Position numbers and translations under genes: made by a program
Notes under the pieces: generated by a model
The model's input: the letters and a program-made list of their open reading frames with translations, nothing else
Databases searched by the model: none
What the model was told of the DNA's origin: nothing
Assembly: GCA_002316235.1 (NCBI GenBank)
Contig: DCDD01000123.1
Span: 1 to 8,666, forward strand
Source: Bacteroidales bacterium UBA1064
Lineage (GTDB): Bacteria; Bacteroidota; Bacteroidia; Bacteroidales; Tenuifilaceae
Direction of reading: 5' to 3'
DNA length: 8,666 nt
Shown here: in pieces, positions 1 to 6,637 of the stretch
Layout: each line of letters starts with the position of its first letter
How positions within the stretch are numbered: the first letter of the stretch is position 1

Positions 1-2112
1 AATGCCATCGTATGTTGAGGTTCCCCGACCTATTTCGTCAAGAAGCACAAGGCTACGGGACGAGAGGTTGTTGAGAATACTGGCGCTTTCCTGCATTTCG
101 ACCATAAATGTTGACTCACCGAGCGAGAGGTTGTCGGAGGCACCAACCCGGGTAAAAATTTTATCAACCAGCCCAATGCTTGCAGCTTGCGCCGGAACAA
201 AACAGCCTATCTGGGCCATGAGAACAATCAGGGCGGTTTGCCTGAGCAAGGCTGATTTTCCTGCCATATTTGGTCCGGTAACAATAATAATCTGTTGCTC
301 GGTAGTGTCGAGGTAGATGTCGTTGGCCACGTACTCCTCGCCTGCCGGTAGCATGCGTTCAATCACCGGATGCCTGCCCTGGGTTATTGAGATGGCGTCG
401 CTCTGGTTAACTGTTGGTTTAGTGTATCCGTACTCATGGGCGCAGCTTGAAAACGACAGTAAGCAATCGAGCTGGGCAACAAGGTTGGAGTTTAGCTGAA
501 TGGAGGGGATGTACTCGCCCAAGTTGTGGATAAGATTCAGGAAAATTGACTGCTCAAGGGATTGGATTTTCTCCTCTGCACCCAGAATTTTCTCCTCGTA
601 TTCCTTAAGCTCCTGGGTAATGTAGCGCTCTGCCGAAACAAGGGTTTGCTTACGTATCCAATCGGCTGGAACCTTCTCCTTGTGGGTATTCCTAACCTCG
701 ATGTAGTAGCCAAATACGTTGTTAAAGCTAACTTTTAGCGAGGGTATGCCAGTTCGTTCAGCCTCTCGTTGTTGTAAATTCAACAAATAATCCTTCCCGG
801 AGTAAAGGATGCTACGGAGTTCATCCAGCTCGCTGTTAACGCCGTTGGCAATAACAGTTCCCTTGCCCAGAAGCGGGGGTGGATCGGCAACAATCTCCCT
901 TTCAATCCTTTCGCGAATTCGGGTGCAAAGGTTTAGCTGCTCCCCAATGCGCAAAAGGGTGGGCTCGCCCGATTCATCGCAGGCCTTCTTTACGTCTGCA
1001 AGTAGGTTGAGCGAATTTTTCAGCTGAACTATCTCTCGGGGGGTAATACGACCAACGGCGGCTTTTGATATAATTCGCTCGGTGTCGCCCATACCCCTTA
1101 TTCTATCCAGCAGTGTACTTCTTAAATCGGGGTTATTGAAGAAGTAATCCACCATGTTGAGCCTGTCATTAATGGCATTCAAATTCTTCAAGGGTAGCGA
1201 AACCCATCGTTTTAATAACCTACCACCCATTGGCGATGCGGTTTTATCAATAACCTCGATGAATGTTTTAGCCCCCTCGTTAATGGAGGTGAACAGCTCC
1301 AGATTTCTTGAAGTAAAGCGGTCAACCCAAACGTAGTTTTCCTCATCAATTCTCGAAATGCTTGAGATATGCTCAACTTGGCTGTGTTGCGTGATGTCAA
1401 GGTAGTAGAGTATGGCTCCCGCCGAGATTACTCCCAGTTTTAAGCTATCAATTCCGAATCCCTTGAGCGAGGTTGTTTTAAAGTGGTTAAGGAGTTTTTC
1501 GCGAGCGGCATCCTCGCTAAACGCCCATTCATCGAGCCGGGTGGTGTAATACTTATCGCCGAAATGTTCGGTAAACTCGCGCAGTTTCGAGCGTTCAACC
1601 AGCACCTCTTTGGGTTTAAAGTTGCTTAGCAGCTTATCAATGTAATCCATGTTGCCCTCGGAGGTTAGGAATTCACCTGTTGATATGTCGAGGAACGAGA
1701 TGCCAGCCAACTTCTTATCCAGGTATATGCAACCCAGAAAGTTGTTTTCCTTATGCTCAAGTATGGTTTCGTTGTATGCTACACCGGGCGTTACCAGCTC
1801 GGTGATGCCCCTTTTCACAATGGTTTTGGCCAGTTTTGGGTCTTCCAGCTGGTCGCAAATGGCAACCTTATAGCCTGCCCTAACGAGTTTTGGGAGGTAG
1901 GTATCGAGGGCATGGTGCGGAAATCCTGCCAGCTCCACAAAAGAAGCTGCTCCGTTGGCCCTTCGGGTGAGGGTTATACCGAGAACGCCTGATGCCAGGA
2001 TGGCATCCTCTCCAAAGGTCTCGTAGAAATCGCCCACCCTAAAGAGTAGCACTGCATCGGGATGTTTCTGCTTAATGCTAAGGTACTGCTTCATCAGGGG
2101 TGTTTCCACCAT
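1..2112 (-). CDS. mutS: DNA mismatch repair protein MutS (partial, C-terminus beyond left edge)
   Basis: MutS binds mismatches and small loops in newly replicated DNA and uses ATP to recruit MutL. The frame is open from an ATG at 2112 to the window edge, giving 704 residues, so roughly the last 150-170 residues of a normal bacterial MutS (about 850-870) are missing. The mismatch-reading Phe-Tyr-Glu is at residues 29-31 within GDFYETF. The connector and lever/core domains follow, with the clamp near residues 440-520 (FGYYIEV around 467). The ATPase domain shows Walker A TGPNMAGKS at 612-620 and Walker B plus signature DEIGRGTST at 692-700. I chose ATG 2112 because an in-frame TAA lies 14 codons upstream and the only intervening start-like codon is a TTG. 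The next gene upstream is a symporter on the same strand, 156 bp away. No internal stop was seen. Identification is very secure. Confidence 0.97.
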   Translation of the reverse strand, partial: MVETPLMKQYLSIKQKHPDAVLLFRVGDFYETFGEDAILASGVLGITLTRRANGAASFVELAGFPHHALDTYLPKLVRAGYKVAICDQLEDPKLAKTIVKRGITELVTPGVAYNETILEHKENNFLGCIYLDKKLAGISFLDISTGEFLTSEGNMDYIDKLLSNFKPKEVLVERSKLREFTEHFGDKYYTTRLDEWAFSEDAAREKLLNHFKTTSLKGFGIDSLKLGVISAGAILYYLDITQHSQVEHISSISRIDEENYVWVDRFTSRNLELFTSINEGAKTFIEVIDKTASPMGGRLLKRWVSLPLKNLNAINDRLNMVDYFFNNPDLRSTLLDRIRGMGDTERIISKAAVGRITPREIVQLKNSLNLLADVKKACDESGEPTLLRIGEQLNLCTRIRERIEREIVADPPPLLGKGTVIANGVNSELDELRSILYSGKDYLLNLQQREAERTGIPSLKVSFNNVFGYYIEVRNTHKEKVPADWIRKQTLVSAERYITQELKEYEEKILGAEEKIQSLEQSIFLNLIHNLGEYIPSIQLNSNLVAQLDCLLSFSSCAHEYGYTKPTVNQSDAISITQGRHPVIERMLPAGEEYVANDIYLDTTEQQIIIVTGPNMAGKSALLRQTALIVLMAQIGCFVPAQAASIGLVDKIFTRVGASDNLSLGESTFMVEMQESASILNNLSSRSLVLLDEIGRGTSTYDGI

Positions 2113-2158
2113 GCCCTTATTCCTGCCTTCGTCCAAGGTGTTTGCTTTTGTTTATCCA

Positions 2159-2166
2159 CAAAATTA
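2159..2166 (-). promoter_or_regulatory. Candidate -7 box of a mutS promoter
   Basis: On the minus strand this reads TAATTTTG, a full match to the Bacteroides -7 consensus TAnnTTTG, 47 bp before the mutS ATG. No TTTG is present at the expected -33 distance; the nearest T-rich match (TTTT at 2192-2195) is 25 bp away. mutS may therefore have its own weak promoter or be read through from the symporter. Confidence 0.25.
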
Positions 2167-2191
2167 TCAAATCCTCACCAAGTTTCAGCTT

Positions 2192-2240
2192 AAAATGTAA
2201 CATTTTGGTAAACCGGATTAGCAGTTTTAATCTGATTAAA
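2192..2240. repeat. Two AT-rich inverted repeats between symporter and mutS
   Basis: AAAATG-TAA-CATTTT (2192-2206) and TTTAAT-CTG-ATTAAA (2226-2240) are perfect 6-bp-arm dyads with 3-nt loops in the 156-bp gap. Both are nearly pure A/T and neither has a GC-rich stem with a clear T run, so a terminator role for the symporter transcript is possible but weak. They could equally be protein-binding sites. Confidence 0.3.
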
Positions 2241-2268
2241 TGAGTAGGGGCAATGGGATGAAAAAGGG

Positions 2269-3732
2269 CTATACCTTCGGAATTTTTACACCTTTTCGGC
2301 GTGTGAAGTAAAGCCCCGTAAAGGTTAGGAGGCCGTTCAGGATTACCAGCTCAAATCCGAACTCGTACCCGCCAAAAAGTTCCTTGGAGTATGTGCTTAG
2401 CAATAAACAGATGATGGGCGACAGCAGGGCTATTAGCGGAACCAGCTTATCGTTTGTTTGAAAACGGGTGAACATGCCAAAAGCGTATAGTCCAAGAAGG
2501 GGGCCGTAGGTGTAACCAGCTACGGTAAAAATGGAGTCAATTACACTTCGGTCATTAAATGCGTTGAAGATAAGAATTACGGCTACAACAACAGCAGATA
2601 TCATTAAATGAACCCGTTTCCGCACCTTTTGAAGTGTAGCCTCATCCATGTCCTTTGTGTTGAGGATGTCTATAGTGAACGAGGTGGTAAGAGCAGTAAG
2701 GGCTGAGTCGGCGCTGGAGTAGGCAGCAGAAATCAACCCCAGCACAAAGAGAATTCCAACAACCGGTGAAATGTAGCCTTGCGTGGCTATAATGGGGAAT
2801 AGGTTGTCGGTTTGGGCGGGTATGCTTATTCCCTTTACCTCTGCAAATTTGTATAGCAGAACTCCCAGCGAAAGGAAAAGGAGATTAACGGGGAGGAAGG
2901 CAAACCCGTACCAGTACATGTTTTTCTTGGCGTCGGAGTAGCTTCGGCAGCTCAGGTTTTTCTGCATTTGGTCCTGGTCAAGGCCGGTCATAACTATTGT
3001 GATGAACGCTCCTCCAAAAAACTGCTTAAGGAAGTGAAACCGGTTGTTGATATCGTCGAAAAACCAGATTCTGGATAGCTCGCTATGGCTTATGGTGCTT
3101 ACTATCCCTGAAAAATTCAGGTGTAGCTCTTTGGCAATGAAAAAGATAGTAAGGATAACCGCTACAAGCATGGTAATAGTTTGGAAGGTATCGGTCCAGA
3201 GCACGGTTTTCACCCCTCCTTTACGGGTGTAGAGCCAGATTAAAAGAATGGTGGCGGTTACGGTTACCCAAAAGGGAATGCCCCACGCGTCGAAAACCGT
3301 AAGTTGGAGCACGCTCGAAACGATGAACAGCCGGAACGCCGAGCCAATTATCCTGGATACCAGGAAAAGAACCGCTCCGGTTTTGTAGGAGTAAAACCCA
3401 AAGCGTTTGTCGAGGTAGGTGTATATTGATGTTAGCTGAAGCCGGTAGTATAATGGCAGCAGCACGTTGGCAATAACAAAGTAGCCGAGGAGGTAGCCCA
3501 GCACCATTTGCAGGTAGGAGAACTGGCTGGTTCCAACCCATCCGGGAACCGAAATAAAGGTAACTCCCGAAATGGATGTTCCTATCATGGCGATAGCCAC
3601 CAGGTACCAAGGCGAGCGCCTGTTACCAATAAAAAACGACTGGTTATCGGAACGCCTGGAGGTGAAGTAGGAAATAATAAAGAGTGCTGTGAAGTAGCAG
3701 ACAATCAGAATGATAATTGCAGTTGACGACAT
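2269..3732 (-). CDS. Sodium/solute symporter (SSS family), substrate unknown
   Basis: This is a 487-residue inner-membrane protein that should couple uptake of a small solute to Na+ entry. About 13 hydrophobic helices can be drawn, near residues 3-23, 42-63, 74-97, 119-143, 151-169, 182-201, 236-252, 273-294, 319-345, 373-391, 399-423, 428-447 and 457-476. Family landmarks are the Ser/Thr-rich broken helix GTSISGVTFISVPG (51-64), GLDQDQMQ (250-257), and AAYSSADSAL (336-345), whose paired serines match the Na+ ligands of vSGLT and PutP. AGYTYGPLLG (405-414) is also typical. The length is usual for the family. An in-frame TAA lies five codons upstream of ATG 3732, so no longer start exists. AGGAG sits only 3 nt before the ATG, short for a ribosome site. 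It is divergent from recR and upstream of mutS. The substrate (sugar, amino acid, vitamin) cannot be read from the sequence. Confidence 0.92.
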   Translation of the reverse strand: MSSTAIIILIVCYFTALFIISYFTSRRSDNQSFFIGNRRSPWYLVAIAMIGTSISGVTFISVPGWVGTSQFSYLQMVLGYLLGYFVIANVLLPLYYRLQLTSIYTYLDKRFGFYSYKTGAVLFLVSRIIGSAFRLFIVSSVLQLTVFDAWGIPFWVTVTATILLIWLYTRKGGVKTVLWTDTFQTITMLVAVILTIFFIAKELHLNFSGIVSTISHSELSRIWFFDDINNRFHFLKQFFGGAFITIVMTGLDQDQMQKNLSCRSYSDAKKNMYWYGFAFLPVNLLFLSLGVLLYKFAEVKGISIPAQTDNLFPIIATQGYISPVVGILFVLGLISAAYSSADSALTALTTSFTIDILNTKDMDEATLQKVRKRVHLMISAVVVAVILIFNAFNDRSVIDSIFTVAGYTYGPLLGLYAFGMFTRFQTNDKLVPLIALLSPIICLLLSTYSKELFGGYEFGFELVILNGLLTFTGLYFTRRKGVKIPKV

Positions 3733-3846
3733 AAACTCCTGGTTTTAGGCGCTGCAAGTTTAATCAATTTAAGCCAAAATATGCTAGGGTTCGGGACAGC
3801 GGTTTTTGATTAGGTGAATGGGGATTCGTTTTATACTGCTCATCCG

Positions 3847-3882
3847 CCAAGCATAAATTCCAAAATTTTGTTTTATGCTTGG
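3847..3882. repeat. Perfect inverted repeat, 11-bp arms, nested palindrome
   Basis: CCAAGCATAAA (3847-3857) pairs perfectly with TTTATGCTTGG (3872-3882). The 14-nt loop contains a second perfect palindrome, CAAAATTTTG (3861-3870). It lies about 115 bp before the symporter start and about 260 bp before the recR start. Neither side has a T run and no gene ends here, so a terminator is unlikely. An operator, or a hairpin in a leader RNA, is more plausible. Confidence 0.75.
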
Positions 3883-3960
3883 GTAATTCTTTCAGGTAAT
3901 CTCCTGCTTGAAGGGATAAAGCTGGTATTTCATCTTATTTTCCTTTAATACGGGGAGGAA

Positions 3961-3993
3961 TTTGCCATTTAATTCTAAATTCATGTAGATTTG
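3961..3993 (+). promoter_or_regulatory. Candidate recR promoter (-33 TTTG / -7 TAGATTTG)
   Basis: TTTG at 3961-3964 and TAGATTTG at 3986-3993 are separated by 21 nt. Both boxes and the spacing fit the Bacteroides primary-sigma consensus TTTG-N(about 19-21)-TAnnTTTG. Transcription would begin near 4000, giving a leader of about 140 nt before recR. It is the best promoter match in the window. Confidence 0.55.
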
Positions 3994-4140
3994 TGGAAAC
4001 TTTAAATTTTATCGAACCCAACTTTCCGATTGTGAGTGGCTGTGTCCCAAGTTGAACATGGGAATAGCCTAAGGGAGTACGAAGTGCCAAAAAAATTGAT
4101 GGTTGCAAGGCTGTTGATAAAAATGAATAAAGAATAGAGT

Positions 4141-4767
4141 ATGAATGTCCAGTCATATCCCTCAAAGTTGCTGGAAACTGCTGTTGAAGAATTTTCAAAG
4201 TTCCCCGGAATAGGCAGGCGTTCGGCCCTGAGGTTGGTGCTCCATCTGCTACGTCAGGACATAGAGGATGTTGATAGCTTCACCAGGGCCATAACCGATC
4301 TGGGTCATAATGTGAAGTACTGCAGGGTGTGCAACAATATATCCGATACGGATACTTGCGGCATTTGCTCATCGCCCCATCGCGATGCGGGGCTTATTTG
4401 CGTGGTGGAGAGCATTAAGGAGGTCATGATGATTGAGAGCACCCACCAGTTCAACGGGTTATACCATGTTCTTGGAGGCGTGATAAGCCCCATGGAGGGG
4501 ATTGGCCCTGCCGACCTGAGCATCGAAAAGCTGGTTGACCGGGTAAACCAGGGAGGAGTAAGAGAGGTTATAATGGCTCTTAGCGCTACCACCGAGGGCG
4601 ATACCACTAATTTTTACATCTTTAAAAAGTTGAAGGACAAGCCTGTTTTATTCTCCACGTTGGCACGAGGGGTGGCTTTTGGTGACGAGCTGGAGTTTAC
4701 CGACGAGGTAACCCTGGGCAGGGCAATCCTCAACAGGGTGAAGTTCGATGCTTCTATCCCGGGTTAG
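4141..4767 (+). CDS. recR: Recombination mediator protein RecR
   Basis: RecR works with RecO (and RecF) to load RecA on SSB-coated single-stranded DNA during gap repair. All parts of the family are present in 208 residues, close to the usual 200. They are the helix-hairpin-helix core FPGIGRRSA (21-29), a four-cysteine zinc site (C61, C64, C73, C76), and the Toprim domain from about 84 (GLICVVES) through GLYHVLGGVISP. The C-terminal segment is LARGVAFGDELEFTDEVTLGR (about 174-194). The ATG at 4141 is supported by an in-frame TAG two codons upstream, at 4135-4137. The leader is A-rich with no clear Shine-Dalgarno, as is normal in Bacteroidota. It diverges from the symporter, and the TPR gene follows on the same strand with a gap of about 94 bp to its preferred start. 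Confidence 0.97.
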   Translation: MNVQSYPSKLLETAVEEFSKFPGIGRRSALRLVLHLLRQDIEDVDSFTRAITDLGHNVKYCRVCNNISDTDTCGICSSPHRDAGLICVVESIKEVMMIESTHQFNGLYHVLGGVISPMEGIGPADLSIEKLVDRVNQGGVREVIMALSATTEGDTTNFYIFKKLKDKPVLFSTLARGVAFGDELEFTDEVTLGRAILNRVKFDASIPG

Positions 4768-4784
4768 CTAGAGGAAAAATTTGT

Positions 4785-4814
4785 TTTGGCATCACGAATT
4801 TTGGTGTAACTTTA
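4785..4814 (+). promoter_or_regulatory. Possible promoter of the TPR gene
   Basis: TTTG (4785-4788) and TAACTTTA (4807-4814, one mismatch to TAnnTTTG) are 18 nt apart. A start site near 4821 would exclude the upstream TTG (4781) and ATG (4814) as starts of the TPR protein and favour ATG 4862. Moderate-to-weak match. Confidence 0.35.
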
Positions 4815-4861
4815 TGATTGGTAATTTGGTAAAACATATCATCCAGCAAATCCCTTTAGCT

Positions 4862-5590
4862 ATGGGAAATCGATTTACACGCATTCTCCTGCTACTCCTT
4901 ATTTCTAGCCACAGTATTGCCCAAACCAGCTTCAACGAGCTGGTAAGCTCGGCAAACCTGAACTTGAAGGAAAGAAACTATAAGGCTGCCGCCGATCAAT
5001 TCAAAAAGGCCCTTGAGATTCAACCTGACGATACCGTTGCCCTACAGGGGGTAATCAAATGCTACACTCTTTCGGAAGATTACAAGAATGCCCAGCGGTA
5101 TGCCGATATTGCACTTGGCAAGTTCCCTACCTATCCCGAGTTTCACCTGTTGCAGGGAATTATATACAACCTCAAGGGCAACCATGAGGAGGCTATTTCT
5201 GCCTTTTCCCACGCGCTGGAGCTTAAACCCTCCAACCGAACGTCCGTACAGATCCTGATGAACAGGGCTTCTGCTGAAATCAGGCTGGACAATTTTACCG
5301 ATGCCCTTGCCGACTACAACGCCGCCATGGAGCTCGATCCCCGCAATACCAGCATCTATACCTACCGGGGGTTGGTTAACTTTAGGCTTGGCTTCTACAT
5401 TGATGCCGTTAACGACTACACCAACGCGATTGATCTTGAACCAAACTCTGCCCTTACCTACTACAACAGGGGTATGACCTACCTGAAACTTTCCGAAAAG
5501 CAGAAAGCCTGCGCCGATTTCCACATGGCCTGCAAGCTGGGCGACATGAATGCCTGCAAGATGATTTTAACCGAGTGCGGGGGTAGGTAG
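4862..5590 (+). CDS. Secreted tetratricopeptide-repeat protein
   Basis: This 242-residue protein has an N-terminal signal peptide and about six TPR units. Residues 1-21 (Arg-containing head, LLLLL core, then SIAQ) look like a signal peptide cut near 20-21, which places the protein in the periplasm. TPR units run at about 24-57, 58-91, 92-125, 128-161, 163-196 and 197-230, with repeated signatures such as ALEIQPDD, ALELKPSN, AMELDPRN and AIDLEPNS. The last unit carries cysteines 217, 224, 232 and 239 (ACADFHMAC then NACKMI). TPRs build a helical scaffold for protein binding; the partner is unknown. The frame also extends up to a TTG at 4781 and an ATG at 4814, but those starts put 16-27 residues before the signal peptide, so ATG 4862 is preferred. 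It follows recR and may be cotranscribed with it or use its own promoter. Confidence 0.88.
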   Translation: MGNRFTRILLLLLISSHSIAQTSFNELVSSANLNLKERNYKAAADQFKKALEIQPDDTVALQGVIKCYTLSEDYKNAQRYADIALGKFPTYPEFHLLQGIIYNLKGNHEEAISAFSHALELKPSNRTSVQILMNRASAEIRLDNFTDALADYNAAMELDPRNTSIYTYRGLVNFRLGFYIDAVNDYTNAIDLEPNSALTYYNRGMTYLKLSEKQKACADFHMACKLGDMNACKMILTECGGR

Positions 5591-5603
5591 GGCTATTTCG
5601 GAA

Positions 5604-5615
5604 AAAACTAGTTTT
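5604..5615. repeat. 12-bp perfect palindrome after the TPR gene
   Basis: AAAACTAGTTTT is fully self-complementary, 13 nt after the TPR stop codon. It is A/T-rich and has no loop, so it makes a poor terminator. It may be a binding site or chance. Confidence 0.3.
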
Positions 5616-5642
5616 ACATGTAATTCATCTTCCCCAAAGCTG

Positions 5643-5699
5643 AATGTTCAACTCTTTTTTCTGAATATTTTTGAAATATGCTAATTTTGTTTGAACATT
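5643..5699. promoter_or_regulatory. Paired candidate operators across the gntR promoter
   Basis: AATGTTCAA (5643-5651) and TTGAACATT (5691-5699) form a perfect 9-bp inverted pair with centres 48 bp apart, flanking both candidate -7 boxes. The right copy sits in TGTTTGAACA (5688-5697), a near-palindrome TGTT-N2-AACA. It is followed at 5698-5704 by another TTTGAAC, giving an 8-bp tandem period. The layout suits autoregulation by the adjacent GntR protein; the binding itself is inferred. Confidence 0.45.
5658..5689 (+). promoter_or_regulatory. Candidate gntR promoter
   Basis: TAATTTTG (5682-5689) matches TAnnTTTG fully. A T-rich -33 (TTTC, 5658-5661, one mismatch) stands 20 nt upstream. A second full -7 match, TATTTTTG (5666-5673), has no good -33. 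Transcription from the first would start close to 5696, giving a very short leader of about 18 nt before the ATG at 5714. Confidence 0.45.
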
Positions 5700-5713
5700 T
5701 GAACCATGATTAG

Positions 5714-6448
5714 ATGAATTATACTATAGATCACAGCAGCTCCATACCACTTCATGTCCAGGTGGAGAATCTGCTTCGGGAGATGATAAGGGACCCCGAG
5801 TTTGCAAACGGAAAATTTCTACCCAACGAGGTTGATTTAGCAAAGCGTCTAGGTATTTCTAGAAACACCTTGAGGCAGGCTACCAACAAGTTAACCTATG
5901 AAGGATTGCTTGTTCGAAAGAAGGGGGTCGGAACAATTGTTGCCACCAAAAGTGTCAATACCCGTCTCATGAATTGGCCTAGTTTTTCTCAGGAAATGAA
6001 GGCATTAGGCATAAAGATTATTAACTATGAACTACATGTATCCTGGGAGCAGGCTGATAAGAAAATTGCTGATTTTTTTAGAATCTCGGAAGGAAAGAAA
6101 GTTCTTAAACTTGAACGCTTAAGGGGGGGGCCGGACGGACCCTTCGTTTACTTTATTTCATACTTTCATCCAAGAGTTGGGTTAACAGGGAATGAGGATT
6201 TTAGTAAGCCTTTGTACGAAATTCTTGAGAAGAATTACGCTACTATAGCCCAACTATCCAAGGAAGAGATTATCGCTATTGCTGCTAATGAATTTTTAGC
6301 ACAGAAATTGGGCATGAAACCTGGCGATCCAATTCTTAAGCGCAAACGATACGTTTTTGATCCTGGAAGCAGACCAATAGAGTATAATCTGGGTTTCTAT
6401 CGCGGAGATAGCTTTGTTTACACTATTGAAAGCGAAAGAAAGTTATGA
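5714..6448 (+). CDS. GntR-family transcriptional regulator, HutC/UTRA type
   Basis: A 244-residue DNA-binding regulator. Residues 11-76 form the GntR winged helix-turn-helix: IPLHVQVENLL, then LPNEVDLAKRLGIS, recognition helix SRNTLRQATNKL (49-60) and wing GLLVRKKGVGTIV. Residues about 95-240 form a UTRA ligand-binding domain, seen in KVLKLERLR, FSKPLYEIL, LGMKPGDPILKRKR and IEYNLGFYRGD. UTRA domains typically sense small ligands such as sugar phosphates, amino-acid derivatives or histidine-pathway intermediates and release DNA on binding; the ligand here is not readable. The start is ATG 5714; a three-codon minicistron (ATG-ATT-AGA-TGA, 5706-5717) overlaps it. The neighbours downstream are a lipoprotein and susC, which suggests local control of an uptake locus. 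A run of eight G at 6123-6130 interrupts an otherwise AT-leaning gene within the UTRA coding region. Confidence 0.93.
   Translation: MNYTIDHSSSIPLHVQVENLLREMIRDPEFANGKFLPNEVDLAKRLGISRNTLRQATNKLTYEGLLVRKKGVGTIVATKSVNTRLMNWPSFSQEMKALGIKIINYELHVSWEQADKKIADFFRISEGKKVLKLERLRGGPDGPFVYFISYFHPRVGLTGNEDFSKPLYEILEKNYATIAQLSKEEIIAIAANEFLAQKLGMKPGDPILKRKRYVFDPGSRPIEYNLGFYRGDSFVYTIESERKL
6123..6130 (+). repeat. G8 homopolymer inside gntR
   Basis: Eight consecutive G encode the end of Arg137 through Gly139 of the regulator. Losing one G puts a stop at 6183-6185; gaining one puts a stop at 6193-6195. Both truncate the protein at about 155-160 residues, after the DNA-binding domain and early in the sensor domain. 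Confidence 0.9.
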
Positions 6449-6504
6449 ATATGCCACTTTTCTGAATGACACATTTTTGATAAGTCGCAAATAGTAAGGC
6501 AGAT

Positions 6505-6526
6505 AATAAAATTCAATTATTTTATT
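6505..6526. repeat. AT-only inverted repeat after gntR
   Basis: AATAAAAT (6505-6512) and ATTTTATT (6519-6526) pair over 8 bp around a TCAATT loop, 57 nt after the gntR stop. The stem is pure A/T, so it is a weak terminator candidate at best. It lies just upstream of the -33 box proposed for the lipoprotein gene. Confidence 0.3.
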
Positions 6527-6533
6527 CAAAATA

Positions 6534-6565
6534 TTTGCTTTTTAAATTTACTTGTTATATAATTG
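6534..6565 (+). promoter_or_regulatory. Candidate promoter of the lipoprotein gene
   Basis: TTTG (6534-6537) and TATAATTG (6558-6565, one mismatch to TAnnTTTG) are 20 nt apart. The start site would fall near 6572, giving a leader of about 65 nt. The palindrome at 6574-6587 lies exactly at and after this start site, a good place for a repressor. Confidence 0.45.
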
Positions 6566-6573
6566 TATTTTAT

Positions 6574-6587
6574 TATGTTCAAACATA
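6574..6587. promoter_or_regulatory. Candidate GntR operator before the lipoprotein gene
   Basis: TATGTT-CA-AACATA is a perfect dyad with 6-bp arms and a 2-bp centre. Its 11-mer ATGTTCAAACA occurs on the opposite strand at 5688-5698 in the gntR promoter. GntR proteins commonly bind short dyads of this size. That this regulator binds here is an inference from position and shared sequence. Confidence 0.45.
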
Positions 6588-6637
6588 TGCACATAATAAT
6601 CACAAACCAATTAACTATTTACCAAAACCTAGCTGTC

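Larger units (their letters stand above)
3733..4140. other. Divergent intergenic region, symporter / recR
   Basis: This 408-bp stretch separates two divergent genes. It holds a candidate recR promoter (3961-3993), a perfect 11-bp-arm inverted repeat (3847-3882), one copy of TTGAACAT (4052-4059), and a four-codon minicistron ATG-AAT-AAA-GAA-TAG (4123-4137) in frame with and just before recR. No convincing protein gene or structural RNA was recognised, and no TAnnTTTG box for the symporter was found. Confidence 0.8.

Noticed and set aside
2..1992. Several 60-104-codon plus-strand frames at the left end
   Set aside because: All are antisense to mutS, whose translation is continuous and carries all family motifs across this span.
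3221..3610. A 129-codon open frame on the minus strand, another frame of the symporter
   Set aside because: It is nested in the clear 13-helix symporter reading frame and has no independent features.
4052..4059. TTGAACAT in the recR leader as a member of the GntR regulon
   Set aside because: It matches only the 8-bp core, lacks the AACA half of the dyad and precedes a repair gene, so it is probably chance. It is kept as a warning about over-reading the motif.
3935..4198. An 87-codon open frame on the minus strand
   Set aside because: It overlaps the recR start and the proposed recR promoter on the opposite strand, and its translation shows no recognisable domain or signal.
4781..4861. An N-terminal extension of the TPR protein from TTG 4781 or ATG 4814
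   Set aside because: It would bury the signal peptide behind 16-27 residues and overlap a possible promoter; ATG 4862 gives a normal signal peptide.
5042..5524. A 160-codon open frame on the minus strand
   Set aside because: It lies wholly within the TPR coding region; its Val/Gly-rich repeats mirror the TPR codons on the other strand.
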